Source: CAZIRF01 sp964541755 (GTDB lineage: Bacteria > Spirochaetota > Spirochaetia > Treponematales > Breznakiellaceae). Taken from it: a stretch of 31,705 nucleotides of DNA. Shown piece after piece: positions 1-8,326 of the stretch. The notes under the pieces were generated by a model. The model saw only the letters and a list, made by a program, of their open reading frames with translations. It was not told the DNA's origin and searched no databases. The DNA lies in the NCBI GenBank assembly GCA_964541755.1, contig CAZIRF010000034.1, positions 1 through 31,705 on the forward strand, given 5' to 3'. The translations under genes were made by a program, and so were the position numbers. The stretch's first letter is position 1, and each line of letters opens with the position of its first letter.

Positions 1-61
1 CACAAACAAGTGCTACACAAATTGATATTATAAATAATATGTTTGAAAGTGTAAGAATTCG

Positions 62-290
62 GTTTCAATCCACGCGCCCGCGGGGGGCGCGACGAAGGGG
101 CAACGCGAGGAAGCGCGGAAGAAAAAGTTTCAATCCACGCGCCCGCGGGGGGCGCGACGCGTAATGACACTATTAAGCTTATATTAGAGATTGTTTCAAT
201 CCACGCGCCCGCGGGGGGCGCGACTCGATAAAAGGTATATCGCTACCCCGTATCGAAAGTTTCAATCCACGCGCCCGCGGGGGGCGCGAC
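62..290 (-). CRISPR. Type I-C CRISPR array, 4 repeats and 3 spacers
   Basis: Four identical 32-bp repeats lie at 62-93, 127-158, 193-224 and 259-290, separated by spacers of 33, 34 and 34 bp (94-126, 159-192, 225-258). On the minus strand each repeat begins GTCGCGCC and ends TGGATTGAAAC, the usual I-C repeat type. It has a 7-bp stem (CGCGCCC/GGGCGCG) and an 11-nt 3' part that would become the crRNA 5' handle after Cas5c cleavage. Read this way the array is transcribed in the same direction as the cas genes. The leader-proximal (newest) repeat is 259-290 and the oldest is 62-93. Positions 1-61 are AT-rich and hold no further repeat, so the array seems to end inside the window. No repeat is degenerate. 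The first spacer is GC-rich and the other two are AT-rich. No spacer target was visible by eye elsewhere in the window. Confidence 0.98.
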
Positions 291-517
291 ATACTCTTAT
301 ATATAAGCTAGTATTACAAAGAATTACAATGGAGAATTCGCGATTATTCAAATTTTTGGTATTTGCGATAGACATATTTCCTTCCCTGAATTATCAAAGA
401 ACTGTAATACAATGAATTATAATCAGCGCGAACATAGTGGGTTTCCATGTGTCTTTAAGGTTCGCAAAACGGGCTTATTGGAACCACACCCCGGTCAAGC
501 CTTGCTTTTGGAGGCAA
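291..517 (-). promoter_or_regulatory. CRISPR leader between cas2 and the array
   Basis: This 227-bp stretch lies between the cas2 stop and the leader-proximal repeat and contains no gene. The half next to the array (291-420) is strongly AT-rich, as I-C leaders are, with several TATAAT-like stretches on the minus strand. The half next to cas2 is more mixed. It should contain the pre-crRNA promoter and the signals that direct new spacers to the first repeat. No single promoter was clear enough to name. A perfect palindrome sits 5 bp from the first repeat. Confidence 0.7.
296..307. repeat. 12-bp perfect palindrome next to the first CRISPR repeat
   Basis: CTTATATATAAG is perfectly self-complementary and lies 5 bp from the leader-proximal repeat. 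Leader bases directly next to the first repeat are known to affect spacer integration by Cas1-Cas2, so the location is suggestive. An AT-rich palindrome in AT-rich DNA can also arise by chance. Confidence 0.4.
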
Positions 518-805
518 TTACACAATCAATGGTCCCTGAAGATCAATTGAGGGTTTAGCACCTATATGTTCAACCTTGGGCTTCCAATTTGCACCCATAT
601 GGTAATAGCGCAGACTATCTGTTTCCTTATCAATAATAGACTCAAGCAGATGCTTTAGCTTGACCCATTGTGCAGGATCTACTTCACACTCAAACACCGA
701 GCACTGAACACGCTGGCCAAAATTGGTACAGGCCTTCGCAACGTGTCGCAAACGGCGTTTCCCACCTGGGCTCGTTACCATTACATCATAGCTCACCAAG
801 ATCAT
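518..805 (-). CDS. cas2: CRISPR-associated endonuclease Cas2 (I-C)
   Basis: A 95-residue protein beginning MILVSYDV, the usual Cas2 first beta strand with its conserved Asp (D7), followed by a short alpha/beta ferredoxin-like fold. Cas2 dimerises and bridges two Cas1 dimers in the spacer-integration complex. Two Met codons lie in tandem at 808 and 805. The second is preferred because it matches the family N-terminus and lies 6 nt behind an AAGG Shine-Dalgarno core (812-815). That ribosome site overlaps the end of cas1, so the two are probably translationally coupled. It is the last cas gene before the leader. Confidence 0.96.
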   Translation of the reverse strand: MILVSYDVMVTSPGGKRRLRHVAKACTNFGQRVQCSVFECEVDPAQWVKLKHLLESIIDKETDSLRYYHMGANWKPKVEHIGAKPSIDLQGPLIV

Positions 806-813
806 CATACGCC

Positions 814-1845
814 TTATCTCCAGAAGAAGGGTGGATACCCATCGATATCGCCACGAATAAAACGCGCCATCAGATTCGCTTGCACAAAGAACAAGAGGCC
901 AATTTGCACAGACTCATCAATATAGTGATGAAGAATCGATTCCTGTTTTCGCTTTTGATATTCAGCAATAACCAATTTTCGTGTATCTACGTCCATTGTA
1001 ACGGCGCCGCCAGAGGTCTTGGTAAATCCCTTTGGAGACACCTGCTTGCGATTGATTAACGAAAGAACCAAACGATCGGCAATTGCAGAACGAAATTCTT
1101 CCATCAAATCAAGGGCCAATCCCGGACGTCCCGGTCTGTCTCGATGCAGGAACCCTACCGCAGGATCAAGGCCAACTGTTTCCAAAGCAGACCTGACATC
1201 ATGGGCCAATAGGGTATATACAAACGAGAGAAGCGCATTCACCTCATCAAGCGGAGGACGCCGGCTTCGCTGTTTAAAAATGAAAGCATCCTTTTGATCA
1301 ATTATCAGATGATTGAACAACGCAAAATATTCAGCCCCAGCCAATCCCTCATAGCCACGAACCTCATCAACATCGGATGCGACCGGAACTTTATCCAAAA
1401 TACGGTCTATAGCAACAACGCCTGAACGAATCGAATCGCGGTCGACCTTGTCTCCATGGTCACGAACAGCACGGTTCAACACAACCCGACAATTAGCCAG
1501 CTTTCCACTCACAATATTAGCAGCAATATTACGCGTAACCGCTTTATCATCGGCCATACGATATTGCTCACGACGCAACAATACATTCCCGCTCACCGGT
1601 CCCCTCACTGATGCCAAAAAGCGACCGTATTCGGTCAAAAAGGAAACAGAGATATCCCGCTCTGCACAACCCCCAAGCAGAAAAGGAGAGCAAAGAACAT
1701 TCCCAAAGCAGACCAATCCACTCAAAGTATGGAATGGAAGTTGAAGTATCTTTTCTCTTTCTCTTTCAACAATAACAGTTTCACCATCCAGATGAAGATA
1801 GGAACCTTGAGAGCTAACATAGAGGGTATTGAGCAGCTTCTTCAT
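814..1845 (-). CDS. cas1: CRISPR-associated integrase Cas1 (I-C)
   Basis: A full-length 343-residue Cas1, the metal-dependent integrase that inserts protospacers into the array with Cas2. The N-terminal beta domain covers about residues 1-80 and the helical catalytic domain about 90-330. The expected metal ligands are visible: E166 in RGYEGLAGAEYF, H234 in GFLHRD, and the acidic D246/E249 cluster in LALDLMEEFR. The start codon overlaps the cas4 stop by one base (TAATG) and has a GGAGGGG ribosome site within the end of cas4, so cas4 and cas1 are coupled. There is no truncation. Confidence 0.98.
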   Translation of the reverse strand: MKKLLNTLYVSSQGSYLHLDGETVIVEREREKILQLPFHTLSGLVCFGNVLCSPFLLGGCAERDISVSFLTEYGRFLASVRGPVSGNVLLRREQYRMADDKAVTRNIAANIVSGKLANCRVVLNRAVRDHGDKVDRDSIRSGVVAIDRILDKVPVASDVDEVRGYEGLAGAEYFALFNHLIIDQKDAFIFKQRSRRPPLDEVNALLSFVYTLLAHDVRSALETVGLDPAVGFLHRDRPGRPGLALDLMEEFRSAIADRLVLSLINRKQVSPKGFTKTSGGAVTMDVDTRKLVIAEYQKRKQESILHHYIDESVQIGLLFFVQANLMARFIRGDIDGYPPFFWR

Positions 1846-2501
1846 TAAATCCCCTCCATTCGACTCGCTTGTATTTGCGTTTGAATAAAACGATCCACTC
1901 TCTTGCCTCCTGCTCCTGCATTTTTTGGCATACAGAGCTCAATAAGAGAACAGCGGTCGCACTTCCTCTTCTCATACAGTGCCGGGGGTGTTATTCCAGA
2001 AGCCCGCAATTCACGGGCATGTGTTATTAATGAAAGAGTCTCTGCACGCAGATCACCAATCAAATCCACTGCTTTTCTTCGATGATCTTGAAAATAATAG
2101 AACTGCCCCTTAGGGACCATTACACCCAACATCTCTTCAAGGCACAAAGCCTGAGCACAGAGCTGAACCCTATCGATATTCGAGTCCTTGTCACTCCCCC
2201 GTTTGAACTCTATCGGAACAATCTCTACAACATGACCATCAGGAGCCAGCCGGAACTCGACCAAATCACACTTACCTATCAAACCCAGAGACAGAGAACG
2301 CACCGCCATCCCGAACTCCTGCCGAAAGAGCCTTCGTGACTCATGGCCCTCTGTATCAACCCGCTCGTGCAACACCTTGCCTTCTGCAGTAAACTGATTC
2401 TCTTCCCAAAGCTGCTCAACATGAATGAGAGCGAATTGACGTTCACAAAAACAAAGATGCTGAAGGGATGAAATCATCAACAGGTCATCTTCAGTAAACA
2501 T
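1845..2501 (-). CDS. cas4: CRISPR-associated exonuclease Cas4 (I-C)
   Basis: A 218-residue Dna2/RecB-like nuclease that trims prespacers and helps select PAM-proximal ends in I-C adaptation. An N-terminal Cys in LCFCERQFAL and a C-terminal cluster (KCDRCSLIELC) fit the four-cysteine Fe-S site, and the nuclease motif is seen in VPIEFKRG. The open frame extends to an ATG at 2636. The start at 2501 (MFTEDDLLMISS) is chosen because it matches the family N-terminus and has GGAG 6-7 nt upstream. The 45 extra codons would be translated from a palindromic intergenic element and look nothing like Cas4. The stop overlaps the cas1 start. Confidence 0.95.
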   Translation of the reverse strand: MFTEDDLLMISSLQHLCFCERQFALIHVEQLWEENQFTAEGKVLHERVDTEGHESRRLFRQEFGMAVRSLSLGLIGKCDLVEFRLAPDGHVVEIVPIEFKRGSDKDSNIDRVQLCAQALCLEEMLGVMVPKGQFYYFQDHRRKAVDLIGDLRAETLSLITHARELRASGITPPALYEKRKCDRCSLIELCMPKNAGAGGKRVDRFIQTQIQASRMEGI

Positions 2502-2531
2502 CGTCACTCCAAATAGTGCATATGTTTCTAT

Positions 2532-2671
2532 AGGGGGAAGGCTCCCCCTGGGCCGCTCTTCCTCGGTCGTTTCTGCAACGTCGAACGCCGGTCTCAAGGA
2601 GCCCGTCGCCCAGCTCGCTAAAGCGAGCTGGGGCAAAATTCATCGCCCTCGGCGATAGCGGCCCACCCCCT
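2532..2671. repeat. Composite palindromic element between cas7 and cas4
   Basis: A GC-rich 140-bp block unlike the AT-rich genes on either side. It contains four nested or adjacent inverted repeats: AGGGGGA/TCCCCCT (2532-2538 with 2543-2549); an outer 9-bp pair TGGGCCGCT/AGCGGCCCA (2549-2557 with 2657-2665); a near-perfect 11-bp stem CCCAGCTCGCT/AGCGAGCTGGG with only 2 bases between the arms (2609-2619 with 2622-2632); and ATCGCC/GGCGAT (2642-2647 with 2651-2656). The arrangement is a branched fold-back structure. It may be a REP/MITE-like mobile palindrome or an RNA element that separates the interference and adaptation parts of the operon. No transposase is present and no identical copy was seen in the window. 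Confidence 0.75.
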
Positions 2672-2684
2672 CAAATTGAAATGG

Positions 2685-3557
2685 CTATACTGGTACTACC
2701 GTTTTGAAAGCCTCAAGTACTGTACCATCAAGAGCAACCCGATAATCCGAGAAATCTCTGGCAGCAATGGATGTATCACTTGCGCGTTCCACTTTGACCC
2801 TGTCAAAAAGGTCTTGGGCGCTAGCGTTTCCCATAAGAGACGAATGCTCAAAAATCACAAGTCGACGAGCACTCATGAGCCCCCTTGCTGCAGACCGGTC
2901 ATTCTCGAACATGTTCTGCAAAGCTTCCCAAAAGAGTTCCAGGTCTTCCTGTGAGAACCCGGTTTGTTTTGCCAAAGGGGCAGACACGAAACCATGGGCC
3001 CGGTACAAGCCATAGGGGACTGTAAATTTGCGACCCATTGTGCGATTGTCACCACCTTGTTTTTCTGCTTCCCGCTCAGTAGTAACAGCCATACGAGTAA
3101 TACTATGCTCATACGCAACAACGGGATCAACAGAACGAGCGAAAACCAATTGGATAGGGCCCCTAACCTGACCAGCGTTGACTTCTGTTGTCATGACAGC
3201 ACCAAAAGCTCTAATATCATAAAAATTCGTGCACATCCATCTGGTAATTTCTTTAGCTTTTGCCTCTTCTTTAGGAAGTTTTTTCTCTTCGGGTGTAAGG
3301 CCAATTGCTTGATACGCTCTGGCATGTTGGTTGTTCAACACTGCTTTCTCTTTTACGTAGATCTCATAGGGTGGCTGCTCTCCATTGCGAAGACCGACAT
3401 AATTTCGCACTTTACGCTTGAGGCACACATCCGTTACCAATCCATGTCCGGTTTCCGCGTCAACCCTGGGAAGGTTACCGGCATCGGGATCACCATTTGG
3501 ATTGCCATCTTTGACATCGAAAAAAAACACAAAATCATACCGCTTGTTCAAATCCAT
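2685..3557 (-). CDS. cas7: Type I-C Cascade backbone protein Cas7 (Csd2)
   Basis: A 290-residue Cas7/Csd2, the RAMP-fold subunit that polymerises along the crRNA spacer in the I-C Cascade complex. The N-terminus MDLNKRYDFVFFFDVKDG followed by NPNGDPDAGNLPR is the hallmark Csd2 opening. The family-typical RAFGAVM and GPIQLVFARSVDP-type segments follow, and the C-terminus is complete. A strong ribosome site (AAGGAGG) lies 5 nt before the ATG in the 14-bp gap after cas8c. The palindromic element follows the gene, so read-through to cas4 may be reduced. Confidence 0.97.
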   Translation of the reverse strand: MDLNKRYDFVFFFDVKDGNPNGDPDAGNLPRVDAETGHGLVTDVCLKRKVRNYVGLRNGEQPPYEIYVKEKAVLNNQHARAYQAIGLTPEEKKLPKEEAKAKEITRWMCTNFYDIRAFGAVMTTEVNAGQVRGPIQLVFARSVDPVVAYEHSITRMAVTTEREAEKQGGDNRTMGRKFTVPYGLYRAHGFVSAPLAKQTGFSQEDLELFWEALQNMFENDRSAARGLMSARRLVIFEHSSLMGNASAQDLFDRVKVERASDTSIAARDFSDYRVALDGTVLEAFKTVVPV

Positions 3558-3571
3558 CTTGTCCTCCTTGA

Positions 3572-3937
3572 TTAGTTGCTCTTCTCTTCATTAGTGGCAT
3601 AAAAGTCTTGCATTTGGTGATAATAACCAATCGCAAATTTTCCCTGTTCTTTTAAATCTAAATGACCGGGAAATGCCATAACATGGTCCATTATTTCACC
3701 AATCATCTTTTTCCTAACGACAGCAAGCCTAGGCTTGTCTCTTTCCAATTTGGAAATATGATGCTTGTTCAGTCTGGCTAATGTACCAAAAGCAACAATC
3801 GGTGAGCTACTTGCAGAACTATAATAACTCTGCTGAATTGTAGCCTTACCATTAGCTTCCTCTTGGACTTTTTCATAAACAGCAAAAAGCCGACCTAGCT
3901 GATAACCAATAGACGGTTGTTCCTTGTCCAATGCCAT
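3572..3937 (-). CDS. cas11c: Small subunit Cas11c, translated from inside cas8c
   Basis: An internal in-frame ATG at codon 460 of cas8c is preceded by an excellent ribosome site, AAAGGAGTTGAATATG. It would give a separate 121-residue protein beginning MALDKEQPSIGYQLGRLFAV and ending with the cas8c stop. In type I-C systems the C-terminal part of cas8c is known to be made independently as the Cas11 small subunit, two copies of which line the Cascade belly. The strong internal ribosome site and the start just before the IGYQLGRLFAV segment match that arrangement. The product should be helical and bind non-target DNA. The assignment rests on position and ribosome site, not on expression data. 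Confidence 0.85.
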   Translation of the reverse strand: MALDKEQPSIGYQLGRLFAVYEKVQEEANGKATIQQSYYSSASSSPIVAFGTLARLNKHHISKLERDKPRLAVVRKKMIGEIMDHVMAFPGHLDLKEQGKFAIGYYHQMQDFYATNEEKSN

Positions 3938-5314
3938 ATTCAACTCCTTTTGACTGTTATCAGGATGCACCTGCAAATAACGGTTGAGGTACGCTTTAAC
4001 AAGGGCTGCCCTTACCGGCTTAACCCGATTTTCAGTATCACTCTTTATCCGCCGCACTGCTGCTTGTAATAATGTTTGAGGATACGGCGTTCCATTTAGA
4101 ATGGAACGCATGAATTCACCAGCAATATTCGGTGGAATATTCTTAGTTTCATCCTGTATTGCAATATTCTTCAAAATCCAACCTGGCGAATAGTGCTCAC
4201 GTTCATAACTTGGTTTGATTATCTTTAAATCATCAAAATGTTGATAAACTCTATTTGAAAATTCCGAGATTTTTCCCTTCTGCCAATCGCGAATAGCAAT
4301 TCTCGACCCCCCGCCTGGAGATAAAGCGAGCACATAAAAATCTTGATCCACATCATCTTTGTAAATCGCACCTGTATGTATTGAATCGTATAACGCTTTA
4401 ACGCATCTGGTATATTGATCAGGATCATCAGAGCCCTTATATGAATCAAAAAGGAAAGAAAAGTCAGCGTCAAACGCATTATTTCGCTGCGACCAACAGA
4501 CATAAATTGTATCAGCAATTGAAAAACGTTGAACATCAGATTTTAGTAATGTATTCAATGCAGTTGTATATGAGAATTCAGAAATCACACCAACAGGAGC
4601 ATTAAAAGCTTTGATCTTGCCATATGAGTCATATCCAGAATTCACCTGAAAACTAATCAAACTATTGTTATCTTTATTTATCGGGGTCTTTGCATGAATC
4701 TTCTTAATAATGTCACATTCACCTGAAACCAGACAGTATCCTTTTATTGCCTCTCCATCCTCACCTTGATCCTGCATTTTCTTCATTGCGTAATTTAAAA
4801 CAGATTGCATGGCAGCTACTGGTTCCAACTCGGATTCTAATCGAAAAGACATATTGCACGGAATTGATTTAAGACAAGCGTTGATATTAGGATCTTCATT
4901 CACTAGAGCAAGTTGGTCCATTGCATAGAAATTTAGTATTGCCTGCACAGCTTTTTCTGCCTTTAATTCATCTGGCAACTTGTTCAGTGATTGGATCCAC
5001 GTATTTAATTGATTTGGAGACTTCGGGTCATCCATAGGATATCCTAATAAATAGCCAATATGATCCCACAGCAAAAAAGTAGTCTCATAGCTCTTGGATC
5101 CAGCACGAGGAATGGATCTTGGAAGAAGAAAACGTTTACCTACATTTTTCTTCCCTATCTGTTCTCGCATATCTTCGATGCGTACAAAACCACCAGTTTC
5201 ATTAATAACTATTAAGAATTCCAAGGGTTTCCACTCAAGCCCAACGGGTGCAATACCGCTTTCCGGGTCGGCGGCTTTGCGATCATAGTATTCTTTAAGC
5301 GCTTGCAGTATCAT
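3572..5314 (-). CDS. cas8c: Type I-C Cascade large subunit Cas8c (Csd1)
   Basis: A 580-residue Csd1/Cas8c, the large Cascade subunit responsible for PAM recognition and Cas3 recruitment. The N-terminus (MILQALKEYYDRKA, then GIAPVGLEWKPLEFLIVI) and the internal RFLLPRS and LLWDHIGYLLGYP segments are family-typical. The length is normal and the frame is unbroken. The C-terminal 121 codons double as cas11c. The start overlaps the cas5c stop by 4 bp (ATGA), implying translational coupling. This is the most AT-rich gene in the window (23% GC in the 60 bases 4201-4260, counted by hand), consistent with a transferred module. Confidence 0.97.
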   Translation of the reverse strand: MILQALKEYYDRKAADPESGIAPVGLEWKPLEFLIVINETGGFVRIEDMREQIGKKNVGKRFLLPRSIPRAGSKSYETTFLLWDHIGYLLGYPMDDPKSPNQLNTWIQSLNKLPDELKAEKAVQAILNFYAMDQLALVNEDPNINACLKSIPCNMSFRLESELEPVAAMQSVLNYAMKKMQDQGEDGEAIKGYCLVSGECDIIKKIHAKTPINKDNNSLISFQVNSGYDSYGKIKAFNAPVGVISEFSYTTALNTLLKSDVQRFSIADTIYVCWSQRNNAFDADFSFLFDSYKGSDDPDQYTRCVKALYDSIHTGAIYKDDVDQDFYVLALSPGGGSRIAIRDWQKGKISEFSNRVYQHFDDLKIIKPSYEREHYSPGWILKNIAIQDETKNIPPNIAGEFMRSILNGTPYPQTLLQAAVRRIKSDTENRVKPVRAALVKAYLNRYLQVHPDNSQKELNMALDKEQPSIGYQLGRLFAVYEKVQEEANGKATIQQSYYSSASSSPIVAFGTLARLNKHHISKLERDKPRLAVVRKKMIGEIMDHVMAFPGHLDLKEQGKFAIGYYHQMQDFYATNEEKSN

Positions 5315-6042
5315 CCCCTCACCTCCACGATTCGGCGATCGGTATTGATGACGCCATTCTCCATGTGTGCCCGAAAGAACTGCGGTTTGGGATCACGGGG
5401 ATTTTCGAAGTTCATGTCATACAGCATCCAGCCAAGTTCTTCGCTTTTCTCAATCGCTGCTTTTCGAGGTTCACCATCTTCTACCAGACGAAAATCGCAA
5501 GCGAACTCCCTGCATCCAAGATAGGGCCGATGGAAGCACTGTCCTTTACGCGCTCGTCGTCCAAACATGGCGGCATACTTTGCCTCGCTCTCATCAGCTC
5601 TTATGGCTTCCTGCATTTCATTGGTGTCTGCCCATAATTCCTCCCCCGAAGGACGATTTGTTTTCCGCAATTCTGGAGGAATAAATTCAAATCGTGCATG
5701 GATGCGATACCGTACATCTCGCAAGAACAGACCAGCCCGTTGTTGGCGATGGTCTTCAATAAAAAAACCCATAGGATCCGTGTTATTTCCTTCCAAATGA
5801 GCTTGGGTAGGTCCTGTAAAAATCTTTCCCACCTCATTTCTACGTACAGTTATCCACTTTATTGGTTCAAGCACCTCAATACGGGTAACATGCCAACGAA
5901 TAGCAGGCTTCCAGAGGACTGCTTCAAAAATGGCTCGGGCGGCAGACGGTGTAATGACATCGTAGCTGACACGCTCGACCTTCATTTCCGGCCGTGTAAA
6001 ACAAGCATAATCCCCCCAAACCTCAAGACACCAATCTTTCAT
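5311..6042 (-). CDS. cas5c: Type I-C Cas5c (Cas5d), pre-crRNA endonuclease and Cascade subunit
   Basis: A 243-residue Cas5 protein. In type I-C it replaces Cas6: it cuts pre-crRNA at the base of the repeat stem, leaves an 11-nt 5' handle, and stays bound there. The family core is clear: YDVITPSAARAIFEAVLWKP, then IEVLEPIKWITVRRNEV and LFLRDVRYRIHARF. The ribosome site AGAGGAGG precedes the ATG, in the 12-bp gap after cas3. I could not map the catalytic residues with certainty without an alignment. The stop overlaps the cas8c start. Confidence 0.96.
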   Translation of the reverse strand: MKDWCLEVWGDYACFTRPEMKVERVSYDVITPSAARAIFEAVLWKPAIRWHVTRIEVLEPIKWITVRRNEVGKIFTGPTQAHLEGNNTDPMGFFIEDHRQQRAGLFLRDVRYRIHARFEFIPPELRKTNRPSGEELWADTNEMQEAIRADESEAKYAAMFGRRARKGQCFHRPYLGCREFACDFRLVEDGEPRKAAIEKSEELGWMLYDMNFENPRDPKPQFFRAHMENGVINTDRRIVEVRG

Positions 6043-6054
6043 TTTGCCTCCTCT

Positions 6055-8271
6055 TTATCCGTTATAAAAATCCATATCGGGTAGTTCATCGACCAACAAA
6101 CCCATTTTCTCATTATATTCGACTCCACACTTAAGCATATAAAATTCAGGCCATACTTCTTCCAGAGACCCTCGCTCCAAAAGACTTTTGAATTGATTGA
6201 GGTATATGTTTACTACGTATCGTTGCAGCTTTCGCAGGAGCCATCGTTCCGGACCATTTTTCTCCAATGTCTTCAATAAATCTTCACCTTCTCGATACGG
6301 AACGAATATACTTCGTTGCATCTTGTCATCAATCATTGTAAATGCTGCGGCTGCTTCTCTAAATTGAATTCCCAACCCGGATACCCGATCGGGAGCCAAG
6401 AGCTTGAGTATTCCTTTTTCATCAAGATTATTGGCCTTCCAGTAAAGCTCGGAAAAATAGGGACCAAAGGCTTTGTTATCGATGGGGTCCTCGAGTCCCG
6501 CATCCAGAAGCCCCACTGCTGTCTCTGCGGCCTTGCGTAAAATTCCTACAGGAGGCTTGTTGGGAGGAACAAATACAACGACCTTCCCGAGCCCATCAAG
6601 AAGCCCCTCCCGATTGCATCGCCCTGCAGCTTGGGCAATGGAATCCAAACCAGCCATGGCCCGATAGACAACGGGGAAATCAATATCAACTCCCGCTTCG
6701 ACTAGCTGGGTGCTTATTACCCGAACAGAACCGCTTTGCTGCAAAGAACTCTTGATTTTCTTGATAAGGTCACTACGGTGCTGCGCGCACATGAGCGCAG
6801 ACAAATGATAAGTGCCTTCCGGCATCAGTTTGAAAAGCTCACGGCAACTCTTTCTGTCGGAAACGACACAGAGAACCCGATCAAGTTGCGAGATCTCAAC
6901 TGCGATTTCCTCCCACGCGCGGGGAGTCTTGGTATCAACCGTATCTACCTTAACCCTTTTCAATATTTCATAGAGTTTGGAGACATCCGATATGATCTCG
7001 CGAATACTTCCAACCGGCAAACCCTTGAAGCCTTCTCGTGCCTCGAAAGCCGGTTGTGTTGCTGTGCAAAAAACAACCGTAACACCGTATTGATCACAAA
7101 GCAACCTAAGGACTTCAAGAATTGGCGCAAGAAACTCAACGGGTACGAGCTGGGCCTCATCAAGAATTACGATACTATTGGCAATATTGTGCAGCTTGCG
7201 ACAGCGCCCCGGTTTGGCAGCGAAAAGGGACTCAAAGAATTGTACCGTTGTCGTTACAATGACAGGAGCATCCCAGGTCTCTGCAGCTAGACGAGACTCA
7301 TCTGTTGACACATTGTCGTCAAGGTTAGAATGATGTTCAACAACTTGATCTTTCCCCAAAGCCTCCCGAAAGACATCGGCATTTTGTTCTATGATGCTCG
7401 TATAAGGAATAACATAAATCACTCGCCGCTTTTCATGCTGTTCAGCATGTTCAAGGGCAAAGGCCAAACTTGAAAGGGTTTTACCACCTCCCGTAGGAAC
7501 GGTTAACGAGAACAAGCCCGGTTCCAAGTGCGCAGCAGCCAGACAGTCTGATAAAACCTGCTGTCTTGCGAGATACACCGGCGATCTTTTGTCCTGTTGA
7601 GCTACATCTGTTTTTTTCTTGATGTGCTCGTCGAATATTGGTCGCATTTCCTTAAGAGATTTGTAACTTGCACGGGATTTGCTTTTATCCGGTTCCATAT
7701 AGGATTCAGTATCCAGGTAATCCGCATCAACCAGACAAGAAAAAAGCATACGTATCCAAAGAGCAATATCGAGACCCTTATGATTGAAAGCTCTCGGTGG
7801 TTTTAGGGGTTTGATAGTCTTTACAATGTTTCTGAATTTTTCGGGAATTGTACTTGTATCACAATTCTGTAAACGATATGCCAATGAACCTTGATCACCA
7901 AGCCAGTCGGCCAAACCCGCATGATGGCCAGCGATACAATAGGAAAGGATACGTCCAACACCTTTTCCCAGAAGCTCCTCTGCAAATTTGGCACCATAGA
8001 TCGAGTGCTCTTCTTTTCCGGCATTCGACTCGACCTGATGATTATCATCGGAATAACCACTTTTCAAGCGAATATATTTCTGCCACTTCAACGTACCCTT
8101 ACCAACATCATGAATTAAAGCACATGCCCGTGCCCAGGATTCGGAGGCGAATACGCGTGCAAATTCTTCCGCAAGATCAGCGGTACCCATAAGGTGATCT
8201 GACAGACGATGAGGTTTGGCCCAGGTTCCGTCTGCTTCTTGGCGTACATGGGCAATAATATTTTCATTCAT
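6055..8271 (-). CDS. cas3: CRISPR-associated helicase-nuclease Cas3 (HD domain at N-terminus)
   Basis: A 738-residue Cas3 recruited by Cascade to unwind and degrade target DNA. The HD nuclease domain occupies about residues 15-220, with an upstream His in HLMGTA (about 26), HDVGK (54-58) and a downstream GHH. The superfamily 2 helicase follows: Walker A PTGGGKT (259-265), DEAQ box (371-374), TAT (403-405), and motif VI QAAGRCNREG (from 547). All key residues are present. The open frame continues to 8316, but the ATG at 8271 is chosen because it has GGGGAG about 6 nt upstream and gives a typical N-terminus. It is the first gene of the operon. The promoter was not convincingly located. Confidence 0.97.
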   Translation of the reverse strand: MNENIIAHVRQEADGTWAKPHRLSDHLMGTADLAEEFARVFASESWARACALIHDVGKGTLKWQKYIRLKSGYSDDNHQVESNAGKEEHSIYGAKFAEELLGKGVGRILSYCIAGHHAGLADWLGDQGSLAYRLQNCDTSTIPEKFRNIVKTIKPLKPPRAFNHKGLDIALWIRMLFSCLVDADYLDTESYMEPDKSKSRASYKSLKEMRPIFDEHIKKKTDVAQQDKRSPVYLARQQVLSDCLAAAHLEPGLFSLTVPTGGGKTLSSLAFALEHAEQHEKRRVIYVIPYTSIIEQNADVFREALGKDQVVEHHSNLDDNVSTDESRLAAETWDAPVIVTTTVQFFESLFAAKPGRCRKLHNIANSIVILDEAQLVPVEFLAPILEVLRLLCDQYGVTVVFCTATQPAFEAREGFKGLPVGSIREIISDVSKLYEILKRVKVDTVDTKTPRAWEEIAVEISQLDRVLCVVSDRKSCRELFKLMPEGTYHLSALMCAQHRSDLIKKIKSSLQQSGSVRVISTQLVEAGVDIDFPVVYRAMAGLDSIAQAAGRCNREGLLDGLGKVVVFVPPNKPPVGILRKAAETAVGLLDAGLEDPIDNKAFGPYFSELYWKANNLDEKGILKLLAPDRVSGLGIQFREAAAAFTMIDDKMQRSIFVPYREGEDLLKTLEKNGPERWLLRKLQRYVVNIYLNQFKSLLERGSLEEVWPEFYMLKCGVEYNEKMGLLVDELPDMDFYNG

Positions 8272-8326
8272 TTTTTGCTCCCCAATCTTGTATCCATCTT
8301 CCCCCCAATCATCCAACCGGTCAAGA

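Noticed and set aside
225..258. TCGATA/TATCGA inverted ends within the third spacer
   Set aside because: A 6-bp match in one spacer is likely chance; the flanking repeats are normal.
191..415. Plus-strand ORF across the CRISPR array
   Set aside because: It is translation of repeats (recurring FQSTRPRGAR) and leader, not a gene.
2502..2636. N-terminal extension of the cas4 open frame
   Set aside because: It is encoded by the palindromic element, has no Cas4 similarity, and a good ribosome site marks the start at 2501.
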